Positions 11,310 through 22,570 of a stretch of 64,000 bases of DNA are shown in pieces. Within the stretch, counting starts at the first letter, position 1; each line of letters starts with the position of its first letter. Source of the stretch: Lepisosteus oculatus. Taxonomy: Eukaryota > Chordata > Actinopteri > Semionotiformes > Lepisosteidae. The stretch lies in NCBI RefSeq assembly GCF_040954835.1, contig NC_090698.1, positions 72,113,284 through 72,177,283 of the forward strand, read 5' to 3'. The notes beneath the pieces were generated by a model that was given only the letters and a program-made list of their open reading frames with translations, had not been told where the DNA came from and did not search any database. Both the position numbers and the translations under genes were made by a program.

Positions 11310-11595
11310 AATGAGAAAGGCAACCCAGGGGAATTCTTCACAATCGGCAATATAACATAACCAGTGGACACAAGGCAAGTGAATTAAAACCAAGATCAAG
11401 TGTGATTTCTATACCCAAAGGGTTGCGAGCATCTGGAACAAGCTAACCAGCCATGTTATTGAAGCAGATACCCTGGCTTTCAGGAAAGAGCTAGGTATGA
11501 TTGTTGAAAGCATTAGCTACTAGCTATCAAACACGTTAGATGAGTCAAATGGTTTCCTCTTGTTTGAAGCCAGTTAACATTCTTATGTTCTCAGA
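11310..11595 (+). repeat. CR1-like non-LTR retrotransposon fragment, right part
   Basis: Continues the fragment interrupted at 10763. GGCAACCCAGGGGAATTCTT, then ATCTGGAACAAGCTAACCAG and CATGTTATTGAAGCAGATAC, are the coding 3' end of the family (VWNKLPGHVVEAET-like). The element ends near TTCTTATGTTC at 11581-11591. Stops and frameshifts show it is dead. Confidence 0.65.
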
Positions 11596-12985
11596 TCTAC
11601 TTAATTAAAAAATCAACACATTTCAAAGTTATGGGCTTTTTACGGGAAAGGAATTTGCCTGAGACAAAGTGAAGCAGTGCAATTGAATGGAATGGGCTGT
11701 TACAATATTCCAAGTCATGTATCCTATGACCTTCACAAAACCCTATCCTCTTGAATTACCACAAGCTTGTTCACAGTGCACTGGGCCCTTCACTCTCTCC
11801 TAGCTGCAGTGATAGTCGACAAGCTGCGTGTGACTCTTTAATCCATGGTGGACTCGGGTGGCCTCAGTGATTTTTATTTTGGTTAGGAGCCAAATGTGAG
11901 TAATGTGGGCAGGGTTGTAAAAATGATCAAATCATTGTTAGAAAACAGGGAATTTCAGTGGTCATTACAGCTAAGTATTTTTTTCCCTGGAGGTAGGTAA
12001 AGCTGTTTTTTTTTTACATTGTTGAAAGTCTGCAGTTTTCAAATGAAAAAAAAAAATTCTTATTCTTATTTATGTAACACTTGTTTCATCTTATGCTAGA
12101 TAAGCCTTATAGACACCCTTCCTACTTTCAGAAATTATTTTTATTGCCTCTGTGATAGTCATAGATAGATATGCCTCCTCTTATTTGTAACCTTGGCTAT
12201 GTTACAGTACCTTGTGCAGATCAAAGAACCTACAACTTGCAGATTGTATTTTTGAATGATTACAACTTTTACCTCCTGGCTTGCAAAATTTATTCCGGTT
12301 ATTAACATTTAAAATGACAGTGTAGAAGCAACAAAAACAAAGTTCTTCCACATGTTCCGGTGCTCCTTAGTGTAATATTAAACCCTTAGATGTGTTATTA
12401 TTGCTTTTAGTCTCACTACAAATGTGTGCAAGTAACACCCCTGTAGTAGTGGTAGCATAAGCACAGATTTCTATAAGCAAAAATCAGCAGACATATATAT
12501 TTCATATTTTCATTCTTAGTTTTGTTTCCTTCACTGTGGCACATAGGAGAACATCTAAAAACTTGAGACATCAACCAATGATCTACAGAGGTGGGATCGT
12601 GTGTCCTTTCATCTCTTTAGTGGTGTTGTTACAGCAATGTTAAGGGTGGCATACAATTTCTCTTACAAGTGCTGTGACCCAATTCAGGTTTATACCAGCC
12701 TTCCTCTTTGCTGCCCTGTGACAAATCATGATGTTCCTATGTTTGAGTACATAAGACCTTGGAACGATGAGAGCAAATCCACCACCTGGTGGCCCTGCCA
12801 TATAAAGTGGTGTGCTGTATGTGGGGAAATAGGAAAACAACCTTTCCCTCATCCACCATACGTTTCTCTTGGGCTTTCAGGAAGCTTTGCAGCACTTTTT
12901 TTAGTTTTTCACACACAAGCATCACATTCTCTCTCCCTCGCCTGCCACTGCTACAGCACCCTGCAGGCCTGCGTTTACTGGTCCT
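11596..12985. other. gene-free stretch upstream of the L2 fragment
   Basis: Nothing firm is visible. The 169-codon plus-strand frame at 12601-13110 is the longest in the window. Only its last 25 or so codons (MHLKSTNCLLDLHP-like) resemble a LINE protein; the rest has no recognisable motif. Confidence 0.4.
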
Positions 12986-14369
12986 CCTCTATCCTGTTTC
13001 TGGACTTCACTTTCTTGTTTGAACTTGACTCTGCATGCCTTAATAAACCGGCAATGCATCTAAAATCCACCAACTGTCTACTAGATCTACATCCCTTTCC
13101 TTCTATTTAAATCCTGTTTTCCAGCCATCTGCCCTACCATCCTCAACATAATAAATAAGTCCTTGAGCAGTGGAGTCATACCAACAGCCTTTGAAACGTT
13201 TTCAGTTACTCAAGTGCCTAAAAAAACAAATGTGGCTCTAGACTAAACAATTTTCACCCTCTATCTAGCCTTTGTGAAAGTTTTAGAATGTCCTGTTTCA
13301 ATGCAGTTTAACAATAACCTCAAATAACCTTTCTTAACCCTTCTGATCTGTTTTTTGAGAACACAGCACAGAAACTGTGTTTGGAATGTCTGACATCACT
13401 ATTTAAGAGTACACTATTAAAGTGTGAATTACCATTTCTGAGCTGATACATAAGTCTATGTCCATACTAAACCTGACACTGACAAAGCTGTCTCTGTATT
13501 CTCTCAGACGGCTTCTCTGATTTAAAAACCTGGATGGCTCAAAATTTCCTTCTTTTCAACTGTGACAGGACTTAAGTCGCACTGCTCAGCCCCTCCATCA
13601 TGTACATAAAGCCAATATAGTAACCCTATCTGTGGATAGCACTATGCTTGAATTCCAATCCACATTGAAGAATGTAGGGGTGATATTTGATCCTGGCTTG
13701 TTCTTTGACCTCCACCTGCAGAATATTGTAAAAACATCATTCTTCCACCTCAAAAATATTGGCGGACTAAGTTGTCTTTGCCTGAAGCTGGCCTAAACAT
13801 TTTTGTCTTTTCTAGAACTGATTACCGCAATGCAGTGCTCACTGCGGTATCTAAGTCTGAACAAACTTAAATATATTGAGAATTTAGCAGCCTGAATTCC
13901 TGACCAGTTCACGTGCAAACGATCAAATTTCACCTGAGCACTCGGTATGGCTTCCTGTTCAAGTTGTCTTCGAAATCGTCATGCTCAGAGACGAGGCTTG
14001 ACATGGCTTGGCACCTCTGTACCTCTTAAGCTTGTCAGGGTCTTCTCATGCTGCGGCCCAAAGCTCTTGAATTCTATCAGGAATCCAGGTGAGTCAGAGA
14101 ATCACCTAACCCAAGTGCATTCCAATCTAGTCTCCAAACCTCTGTTTCAGAAAGGCTTTTACTTAATTAGGGTCTGTGTCTGCTCCATTTTCTAATGACA
14201 ATATATGTTCTCCTGCACTTTTATGTGCTTATTTTGTAATTTGTTATTCTTATAACTGCTTTCTTTTGTTTTAATGTTTTTTTACACCTACTGGAAAGCT
14301 CTTTGAGATGCTACTTTTAAACTTTCAAAGGTACTAAATAAAGTTAATTAGTAATGATAACAACAACAT
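12986..14369 (+). mobile_element. decayed L2-clade LINE: ORF2 reverse-transcriptase C-terminal half and 3' tail
   Basis: Several conserved pieces of an L2 ORF2 protein appear in order but in shifting frames. These are KSTNCLLDLHP near 13062-13095, SLSSGVIPTAFE-like sequence at about 13151-13198, a decayed FHPLSSLPFV block near 13250-13290, NVGVIFDPG at 13671-13697, SFFHLKNI at 13738-13761, and a decayed RLDYCNA-type block (DYRNAV) near 13820-13840. The 3' UTR has CTCTTTGAGATGCTAC and AAAGGTACTAAATAAAG, like the tail at about 25235-25313, and ends in a simple AAT/AAC repeat. Frameshifts and stops make it non-functional. The N-terminal endonuclease part is missing or unrecognisable. Such LINEs could supply the machinery for SINEs with a matching tail. 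Confidence 0.8.
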
Positions 14370-17182
14370 GTAGTCAGGACCTTCTAGAGCACCATGGTCA
14401 CTATTTTAGAAATCTGGTTGGGACGTTTTTTGCTCACAGGGAGGAATGGCACCACTGGTACACCAACAGCAATTTCTACAGCAACCAACCCTGTATTCAC
14501 CAGGACCTACCTTGCTTAGCTTCTGAGACCCAAGGAGTTCAGGCTACAAGCCAGAATTGTCACAGCCACCAGAAAATAAAATCTCCTTCAGCATTCCACA
14601 AAATCGGTAGTCACCATATTTTTCAGTTCTCACTAATCACACATTATTTCATGTTAAATTCAACATGAAGGGTTAGTTTCATGCTTACTTCTCAAGCTCC
14701 AGCATTAAAGAAATCTGGACTGTGAGGGAAAATTGGATCTTTGAAATTGCAAAGCCCTTGTCATTATGCAATTTCATTAACAGTTTCAGTGTTAACACGG
14801 ATGTAGAGCTCAAAATGTCTTTGCGAGCTTGTTTCTTTTTTCCCCTTCCTTGCGGAATTAGCTATGGAGTGTGTAGAAACTGTGAAGGGGAGGGGGCTTC
14901 TGTACAAGAGGGTTAAAGATCTGTCCCACCTGTGAACTTGCATTACTCTGTAAGGCTACACGGAAGCTTCAGATGGGACAGACTGTCCCCCAGTGTCATC
15001 CTTTGTTAATTTGTTTGGTCAGATTGACCCCTGTTGAGAACTCTCGCATGTCTCTGCCCCTTTGCCCCAACCTGCTGCTTCAATTGAGTGCTGCCTTAAT
15101 GGTAGGGGAGGAGACTTCACTTCTTACAGTCCCAATATTTTTCTTTGGTGGGAGGTAGGTGCTGACAAGGACGCAATTGTAAGCAGGTTCTTCTATTAGT
15201 GAAGAGGATGGGCTTTTTTTATACCCCCTAGTGACCCACCACAACCTTTTTTTTAAAAGCAGTTCAACTAAGGGGTCATTACCTCCACGTTAAAATGAAC
15301 CTCCCGTATACTTTAAGGCTGTGTCTCCAATGCAAGAATGCTGCTCATCTGGTCTCAGAGTAAATTCTACCAGTCCTAAATATCCAGCTTTTGTAGCAGA
15401 AATACCTTTTCAACGATTTTTTCATTATTAATTAAACATGATCATCAGAATGCCATTGTATCTCTTATTTGTGTAACCACTGATCTGAAAAAACACAGAA
15501 AGTGCTGTTTCCTGAAATCAATATGAAGGTTCCAGCAGAACACCAGCTTGTTTTGACGTAATTTTCTCTTTCAATATTTGTACATTTTTGTTACTTTTTA
15601 AAAGCTTCAAGAAGTTAAATGAGCAGATTTCTTGTTACAATTAGGTGTCCTTAGTACACACGTTCAGTGAGGATTACGACTGAAGAAGAATATACACAAT
15701 AATACGAGCATGTGCAAATATACAGTAGGAGAGCATTATTGTGATGCAAATCCACGTGATGAATGAAACATTTTATTTTGGAGGATTTTTCTCACAACAT
15801 CCCTATTAATTTTTTTTTCTATACAGCTGAAGGCAGATGTGTCTGCAAAGTCCTATGACACATGTTTTTAAATCACTTACCTGGATAACAAAAATATCTC
15901 TTTTTCAGTCTTCTGTTTTCTGCGGACTGCAGTTCAACTGCCTCTTAAACAATGCATATGTGCTTTTGAGAGAGAGAGGGAGAGAGTGGGGGTAGGGCAG
16001 AACACGCCTAATCAAGTAATTACTAACACCTAAAATGGAAGTGTCCTATTTTTGTCAGCTGTGTTTGGGATGTTACAAGGGACTGCTGTTAATCCTTGAA
16101 TAAAGCTGACCCCATCCGGGCTAATATGGAGCTGTTATAGCCCAATGTCAGATAACAGGATTTAAAGGTGAACGCCTGTGCTCTGGGCTGTCTGGGAGCT
16201 GGGGTTTGTAGGACTCCCCAGGATTGCTGCTTGTAGGGCTTTGAGCTGACGAGGATGTGCCAGCTACTGAATCACACAGAGCTGCACCTGACACAACCAC
16301 TGGGCCCGGAATGAACAAGAGCGTTCAGAAATAGACTGCTCCAGTGCTGCCTGTACGGCAGTCTTAACACTGACTTGGTTGTGGTCACTCATGCAAAATG
16401 ACCCAAATATGCACTGAGCACAACTTGCAGTCCAGAGTCGATGTTAATTGGCAGAGTGCACTTTCATACTCCCACCATGAGCCTCACCTATGGGCCCTTG
16501 AAATAAAATTACTAATAAAACATTCAGCATTGTGTGCTTAAAGACTTATTTTTTTATTATTGCTATTTTTTTTTAATCACCACGAAGCCCAAAATGCTGA
16601 ATTTTTCATTTGTAATTCGCCGTCTCCTTTATGGCTAACGATGCAATTAATAATTTAAATATATTTTAGGGAAAGGAAGAAATACTGGAGTAATGTACTT
16701 TACGGATTTCCCTCTTTAATTTCCATCATGTTGACAAAGTAAAGATATAATTGTTGTGGACAGCATAGCAATAGTTTTAAGCTCTTATCATTTTAAACAA
16801 AGGAACCTATTCAGTAAAACCACAATTGATCTCCTTCATAAAAATGTAGAAATATATATATATTATTTGTTAACGGTTTAAAAAAATGCAACATTAGCTC
16901 AGATATTTAACAAATTAGTGATTACCATATGAACCAATGTTGGTTGTTCAAAAACTGAATTTCCCATTGGAGAACAGAAAATTTAATGAGGTTTTAATGG
17001 AACGCAATGCTGGAGCTGGTAAATTATTTGTTGCTTGACGATGCAATCAGCATGCTGATTAAAGTCTCCCTTTTTTCTTCAAAAATTACTAAATGAATGA
17101 CTTCTTATGTGAAGCCTATGGCATGTGTGCCCGCGTGTGTTTATTAAGAAAGGTATGAGAGAACGTGTGTTTTTCTTTATAG
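14370..17182. other. repeat-poor stretch with conserved-noncoding character
   Basis: No transposable element is recognisable. Candidate splice signals occur. On the minus strand a donor CCAG/GTAAGTG at about 15883 follows an open stretch (VELQSAENRRLKKRY) at 15885-15945. On the plus strand an acceptor TTTTTTTTTCTATACAG lies at about 15826. Neither can be confirmed. 16560-16680 (TTTTTCATTTGTAATTCGCC, ATGGCTAACGATGCAATTAA) looks like an enhancer-type conserved element. A purine run lies at 15967-15996. Confidence 0.35.
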
Positions 17183-17219
17183 CAAAATGGACTTTTCTGG
17201 ATTTGATCTCCCACAAAAG
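17183..17219 (+). CDS. candidate short exon carrying a start codon (MDFSGFDLPQK)
   Basis: A good acceptor (TGTTTTTCTTTATAG) is followed by CAAA-ATG-G, a favourable start context. Ten more open codons then run to a near-perfect donor (CAAAAG/GTGAGTG). The coding part, 17187-17219, encodes MDFSGFDLPQK and ends in phase 0. It would be a first coding exon behind a non-coding 5' exon, as is common in genes for developmental regulators. It is short enough to be chance, and I found no convincing following exon in the window. Its place inside a repeat-poor, enhancer-like region raises its plausibility. I do not recognise the peptide. Confidence 0.3.
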
Positions 17220-19714
17220 GTGAGTGAAGATTTTCATTGGAATATGTAGTTAATATTCTGTTCTAAATATTCCGACAGACATGCAATAATCCAGATTTTA
17301 GTCGTGAACTACTGAAAGCTTAGTAATGAGATTTAAGGAAAAAAACGTTTTCCGAAGTCATCTTCTGATATATTACTTTTGACGACGAAAACACTAACAT
17401 TTCTGAGCTGCTCCAGAATATTAACACATTTTGAAATAATAAAATTTTGGCGTTTGAATCCAGTTGGAGCTCACTGGCCTTTGTGTGCTTAGAAAATACC
17501 GGTAACTCAGACAGACTTTAAAAATGTATTCCAATATATTCGATCACTTTTTACACAAAAAAAACCTCATAAGCGGAGCTTGATTGTGTGATATTAAATG
17601 CGCCGTAACCTCATACTCAAGACGATAAAAACGTACATTGAATTGTTTGCAGTTAACTGTTCCGCTCATCAGTGCTACCTACGATTTAAACCTCGTAATT
17701 AGACTAGTAAGATCTTTCATTTTACGATAAAGCTTAAACATGCAGACTCTCATATATTATAGTTCCCAATTAAGAAAAATCTAAAATGTTTTAATTTGCA
17801 TTCTTTTTTTAATTAAGCGGACAGATTGCTAAATAGGCCATTTTAGGTAGTCGCGTGTGCTACGTGCTTGATGGGTCGGCATTGCGAAGGTGGTGTGAAT
17901 AAATTGAACCCTTTATAAATCCTTCTCATGTCATAAAAATAACCTTTACTAAAGGGACAAAAAAATCATGTTTACAAGGACCATTTGTAGTGTATTAAAT
18001 TCTGTGAAAATGTAATAAATAACAATCTGTGTGTTTAAGTGTGAGGGTTTATGACCCAGGGGGTTAAGAGTCTTTGACTGGCGTTTGACATTTGACCTCT
18101 CATAAATGTTATCTTATCAACCCTTGCTTGTTAACTTGTATTGATTACTTCTCCCTGATGACTTCAGATAATGTATTTGTTGAATTTCCTGCAGAGACAA
18201 ATACACGTTAGGATGCTCATCTGCTTTGTCAGTCCACGTCATTTAAAGAGGCGGAAAAGGTATTTTTGTGCGTGTTCAGCGGTCTGAGAACCGCGCTTTT
18301 TTAAAATGGAAGAGCGGATATCTGCCACATTTTGGACAGCTTGTGAGGGAATTTAAAAAGCGGTGGCGTGTAGCAAGTGAATGTTTGATATCATATCTCC
18401 ATTAAAAAATAATTTAGGACGAAAAATAATTTAAGGTGTATTTAATTGATTTGTATTCACCTGCACTCAAATGTATAGCTTCATTTTAAGGTCTAATTTT
18501 AGATTTATTTTAAGATGAACGCGTTTTAACGACCAACTTTAAAAGCCATTTGTAATATAGTAGTTTAGATCCTTATTAGCTGTTTTTTTCTTACTCCTAA
18601 ACGTATAGGCTATTGTTTTAAACGACGTGGCGGTAAAGAGTTATCTTTATCATTGAATTGTTAAAGGTCTGTATTTCCCCTCGTTTTCTTTCATTAATTG
18701 GAATTCAGACATATTTAGATGAATTAGCATTTTAGTGGCAGATACTGGGCTCTTCTTCCTGTTCTTACATTATTATTATTTGTATTATGTAAATTATCGC
18801 GCAATTAAGCTTTAATTAATGTGAATATTGGAATAAACAATTATATTAATTAGCGCTCTCTCGTTTGTCAAATTAAAAGCTCGTTTGGAGATCTAGGATA
18901 GAAATATGTGGAATAAATCATTTATCATTTCATCTTAAATCGTTTTTTTCTTTTTCGATAATTATACTTTCAAGGTTCTGTGTTTTCCGATAAAGAGACA
19001 CTACACGTTCAACCACTCCATCAGAACCAGTTATTATGAATGTATATCCTGTTTCGTTTCGTTTCCCAGAAGTTAACAGCTCAAAGGCAGACCTGATGTT
19101 CTGGGTAACTTTCTCTCTTAATCGGAAGATTCAACAACAAATCGATGGCATCTGAATTCATTGTAAACACGCACGGCGATGCAGGGCTATCCACACGTTA
19201 CTGGGATAGAGCTCCATGGATGGGTCTTAAAAACATTAAAGGCTGTTGTTTCTGCTGTTGCTCGTAATACTAATTTGGGGATATGCAACACAAATGTGTC
19301 CTCCGATGAAGTCAGAAAGCTTGGTTTTTCCTATCACGAAACGCGCCATAGAACGCATATTTTACATTCATTTTGTTTTTACTGTCTATTGTCAATCAAC
19401 CACCCTCGACCCTTTTTCAACACAGTCAATGTGTGAAAAAAACAAACACATTACCCAAGTTCTTGCAAAATCTGTCGACTTCATTTAACTTTTTTTTTTT
19501 TAGAATTTAGTATCTAATACACATTCGTTAGAGAAAATCCACGACGTAAAGGGCTTGAATTATAGCGCCCTTCTTTGCCAGCTTCTCTAGCTGTCTGACT
19601 AGGTCTTCTTTAGCCAGCTATGGCTTTTAAAGGTCCCTCTGCTGATGCCCATTCCCCTTGTGTTTGATCTCTTCTGTAACTTCCTGGAGTAATTATCTTC
19701 AGTCCCCATTAGCC
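17220..19714. promoter_or_regulatory. candidate cis-regulatory block, AT-rich and repeat-free
   Basis: About 2.5 kb with no recognisable transposon. Homeodomain-type cores are dense, especially at 18798-18868 (CAATTAAGCTTTAATTAATG, TATTAATTAGCGC). TTATCTTATC (GATA-type sites) and TGTTAAC lie near 18110-18135, within a stretch from about 18050 to 18220 that looks like a typical vertebrate conserved non-coding element. The minus and plus frames are all short. Conservation was not tested. Confidence 0.35.
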
Positions 19715-19860
19715 GCTCTATCCAATATATACGAGCGATATGTTGTACGGGTAATAACCAAACCCAGCTCTGACCATTATATATTTTTTTCCCTTCCTAG
19801 CATCCTTGCATTGGTTGCCAGTGAAATATAAGACTTGTTTTTAAAATCAGTGAACAGAAC
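19715..19860 (+). repeat. short L2-clade LINE fragment
   Basis: 19806-19832 encodes LHWLPVKYK, the signature (SLHWLPV..R) of the region after the reverse transcriptase in L2-clade LINEs. The bases before it (19715-19800) can be read as a decayed RAVTGT..RSDHITPIL-type segment. It is the only clear transposon in 14.4-23.8 kb. Confidence 0.5.
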
Positions 19861-20625
19861 AATTAATTCAGACTCCTCTGGCACTGAAGGTGTGCTTTCT
19901 ACCCAGTATATAGCCTTACTCGCTGGATGCAATCTATGTTACTCATTCCCAAATCGGTATTGTATATGCAAACTGAAATTCATGGTGTCTTGCTATCAGT
20001 ATTTTTTTATGACACATTTACTCTTAATGAGCAAATTCAGCGGACATATGTAAATACGTTATTAGACTTTTAAAATAACCACGATAAGTTATGTGCAGGA
20101 CGGCAACTCGGGATGCAATGCAAGATACACACTATTTATGTTGCCTTTAATGTACTTATGTAGTGTTAAACGGTATTGTTTTTTGTGCGTGGTGTACAGG
20201 CATCGGAATATTTATTTAATTTGCTCAGACACACTTTTAAATAAATTTGCCAATTACATCTGTATTCCGCTTCTTCAAGAGACGTCTCAGAACTTCGTTA
20301 TTTGCGGATACGGACAAAGTGTCACAATCGTTGACTGTGGTTTCAACTAATATTAGCCTAATAATACGTACATGCATTGATGTACTGACGAGAAAGGATA
20401 ACATTAATTAGGTCCATTCTTCGGATTAATAACTGCTACTCATAAAATGTGCAATACAGAACTCTGTTTATTTTTTAAAAGGTTACACTTAATAGACTCA
20501 GTTTTACAACAATGTCGCAAAATGCATTGTTAGGATGCGTAATGCCGTGCAGTGTTATTTATTCTTTGGTTTACTCTTTTGAAGGGACATCTTTTACCAT
20601 AAACAAGTTAAGGAGAATGATATTT

Positions 20626-20627
<2 letters not shown>

Positions 20628-20676
<49 letters not shown>
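20628..20676. repeat. (TAA)n microsatellite, about 16 units
   Basis: An uninterrupted run of TAA/AAT trinucleotides about 49 bases long. It is likely to be length-variable. No LINE or SINE tail is evident next to it. Confidence 0.95.
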
Positions 20677-21839
20677 TCCACAGAATTCTGAAATAACCTT
20701 AATAATTATCGGGTTTTGAAGGAAAGCTCGTTCTCAATTCATTCAAAGCACTTTTCAGTACATAGTTTTAAAATTATTGTTTCAAATTGTCCTTGCGAGT
20801 ACATGTCTTTAAAGAACGCACCTAGTGATAAAAAGGGAAATTGTATGACGATAGGAAGAGGGGTTCGACTTTCCTTGTGATGTAATGTGCTGGGCCAGAG
20901 GAGCTCAGGGATCAGACTCTCTATAGGGAATTCTTATCATTGCAATCTGTTTACCAATTACACATTTATGATTTAATTGATCAGTTCAGTTGTTCATATA
21001 TCGCCTAAATATTTAGGCCTAAATGTTCATAAATCGTTTGAAGATTATCGCCTAAAAGGTCGAAACGTATTTTTAAGGTTATACATGATAATTGATTTTA
21101 TAACATGTTTTTGTCACTTCTAAATTCAGAACTTTTTAGAGAGGCTAAGACGGGCAATGCTGACCCGCGCTCTTGACTTGAGTCCGCGTTTCTGATTTAT
21201 TTTATTTTCTTACTTACAAAAAAGTTCGATTTCCAATAGCCAAACAACAGTAACAAATTCTGCTTTGCGTTTTAAAATGTTTATTTTTTTACTGTTTTTT
21301 TTTTGTGCCCTAGAAGTTTGGATACAGACCAGGATACTGATTACTTAACTAAATCAGTTGTCTAAGCGGCACTGGGCGGCTGAAACTCACTGCTACTCGT
21401 TTTTATTTCGCTTCTCTGTAATAACTGAACCAGAGTGCATCATGGCATGGGATTTAAACCGGTACCCAAGACAGGATTGCCAAGAGTCTGGAGAGAGTCA
21501 ATGGGATGGCTAGCGGACGAGTAGAAGCATTCATTAAGACTGGGAAGTTTTTTTTTTCCCCAAAAAAAGTTCAGAATTTTAACAAACAGCCGTGGTATTT
21601 GGAGGGACACAGGATGACAACTTACTGAAAGTTCTCAAGGAATCATTTATATTTCACACTCCACTAGGCAGCTGATTTGAGATTGTCTGTTAGCATAACA
21701 AAGCCTCAGAGCCTGTGAACTTGAGAAACCTTTCGACCTCTGAGCTAGAAGAATGAATAGCCCCTAGTCCTGCCTATAGAGATCCTCCTAAAGCTCCCCT
21801 GTTCGTGGCTAAATTGTTAATCAGGGTAATTTAATATAG
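20677..21839. other. gene-free sequence
   Basis: No repeat or exon that I can support. A 23-codon frame starts in CATCATGG at about 21439 (MAWDLNRYPRQD...) and closes at once; it has no splice context. Confidence 0.4.
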
Positions 21840-22570
21840 TTTTCAATATGCCTCATCTCTCATCGGGAAAGCATTCACAGCTTCTCCTCCCCAAAAAAAG
21901 TCCCCTCTATTCAGCTCCCCGAGAAAGGCAGCTGCAGAATTCGCCCCGCTGAATTGAAATGTAGGGAATATCAACAACACCATGGCGCTTGAAAAGGCGG
22001 GGGCTAGCGCAATTAAGAGTCCTCCGCCTGGGTGCCGTCTTGGACGTGAAAACCTTGAACCGAGCCTCACCCGGAAAAAGCCGAGGCAGTTTTGAAAAAC
22101 CTTACGAAGAAACCTAGCAAATACATCATTTTAATTATTTTCAGTTTCATTTCACCTCCCTGTCACTGTAGCCACGCTAGGCTATGTCGGGCCTGTATTA
22201 TTAACCGATTCCAAAGGGTATTTTATTCTCGGCAGTGTATTTAAAAGGTAGTCTACTTTCAAATTGAAATTTAAGGCGCAGAAAACAGATTGGCCGGATT
22301 TAGCTCTTCGATTACAATGCCGCGACTCTCCCAGTAGTCATGAAACAGGCCGCGGCTAGCTGAGCCCCGCACTCACGCCCCCTCCCCTTTTCTAAAGATT
22401 TAGCTAATAGCAGTCCCAGACACGACGCAGACCGTTTCTTTCAGACCCGTCAAAACCTTTTGTGAAGACTTTTTTGTTAACTGTTTATTGGCTGTCGCCT
22501 CTTAGTGCTCTGCGTCAATTAGGTACGTAAACCACAGCCTGCGCCATACAGGCCAGGCGACACGTTTTGT
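21840..22570. promoter_or_regulatory. CpG-rich patch, possible promoter or enhancer
   Basis: CpG dinucleotides are much denser than in the AT-rich surroundings, for example AATTCGCCCCGC, CTCCGCCTGGGTGCCG, ATGCCGCGACTC, GGCCGCGGCTAG, CACGACGCAGACCG and CTGCGCCATACAGG. Such islands in vertebrates commonly mark promoters or developmental regulatory elements. No TATA box or first exon is clear. The minus-strand 75-codon frame at 21843-22070 is most likely a by-product of the GC content. Confidence 0.35.

Noticed and set aside
12601..13110. Longest open frame in the window (169 codons, plus strand)
   Set aside because: Only its end overlaps the L2 LINE similarity. The rest has no domain and no splice context, and the L2 text continues through stops and frameshifts.
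15885..15945. Minus-strand exon candidate (VELQSAENRRLKK) with a perfect donor
   Set aside because: The acceptor side is weak and an in-frame stop lies directly upstream. Kept only as a note in the regional entry.
20628..20676. (TAA)n run considered as a LINE or SINE tail
   Set aside because: No LINE or SINE body is recognisable on either side, so it is annotated as a plain microsatellite.
21843..22070. 75-codon minus-strand frame in the CpG-rich patch
   Set aside because: GC-rich DNA has few stop codons. No homologous motif or splice site supports it.
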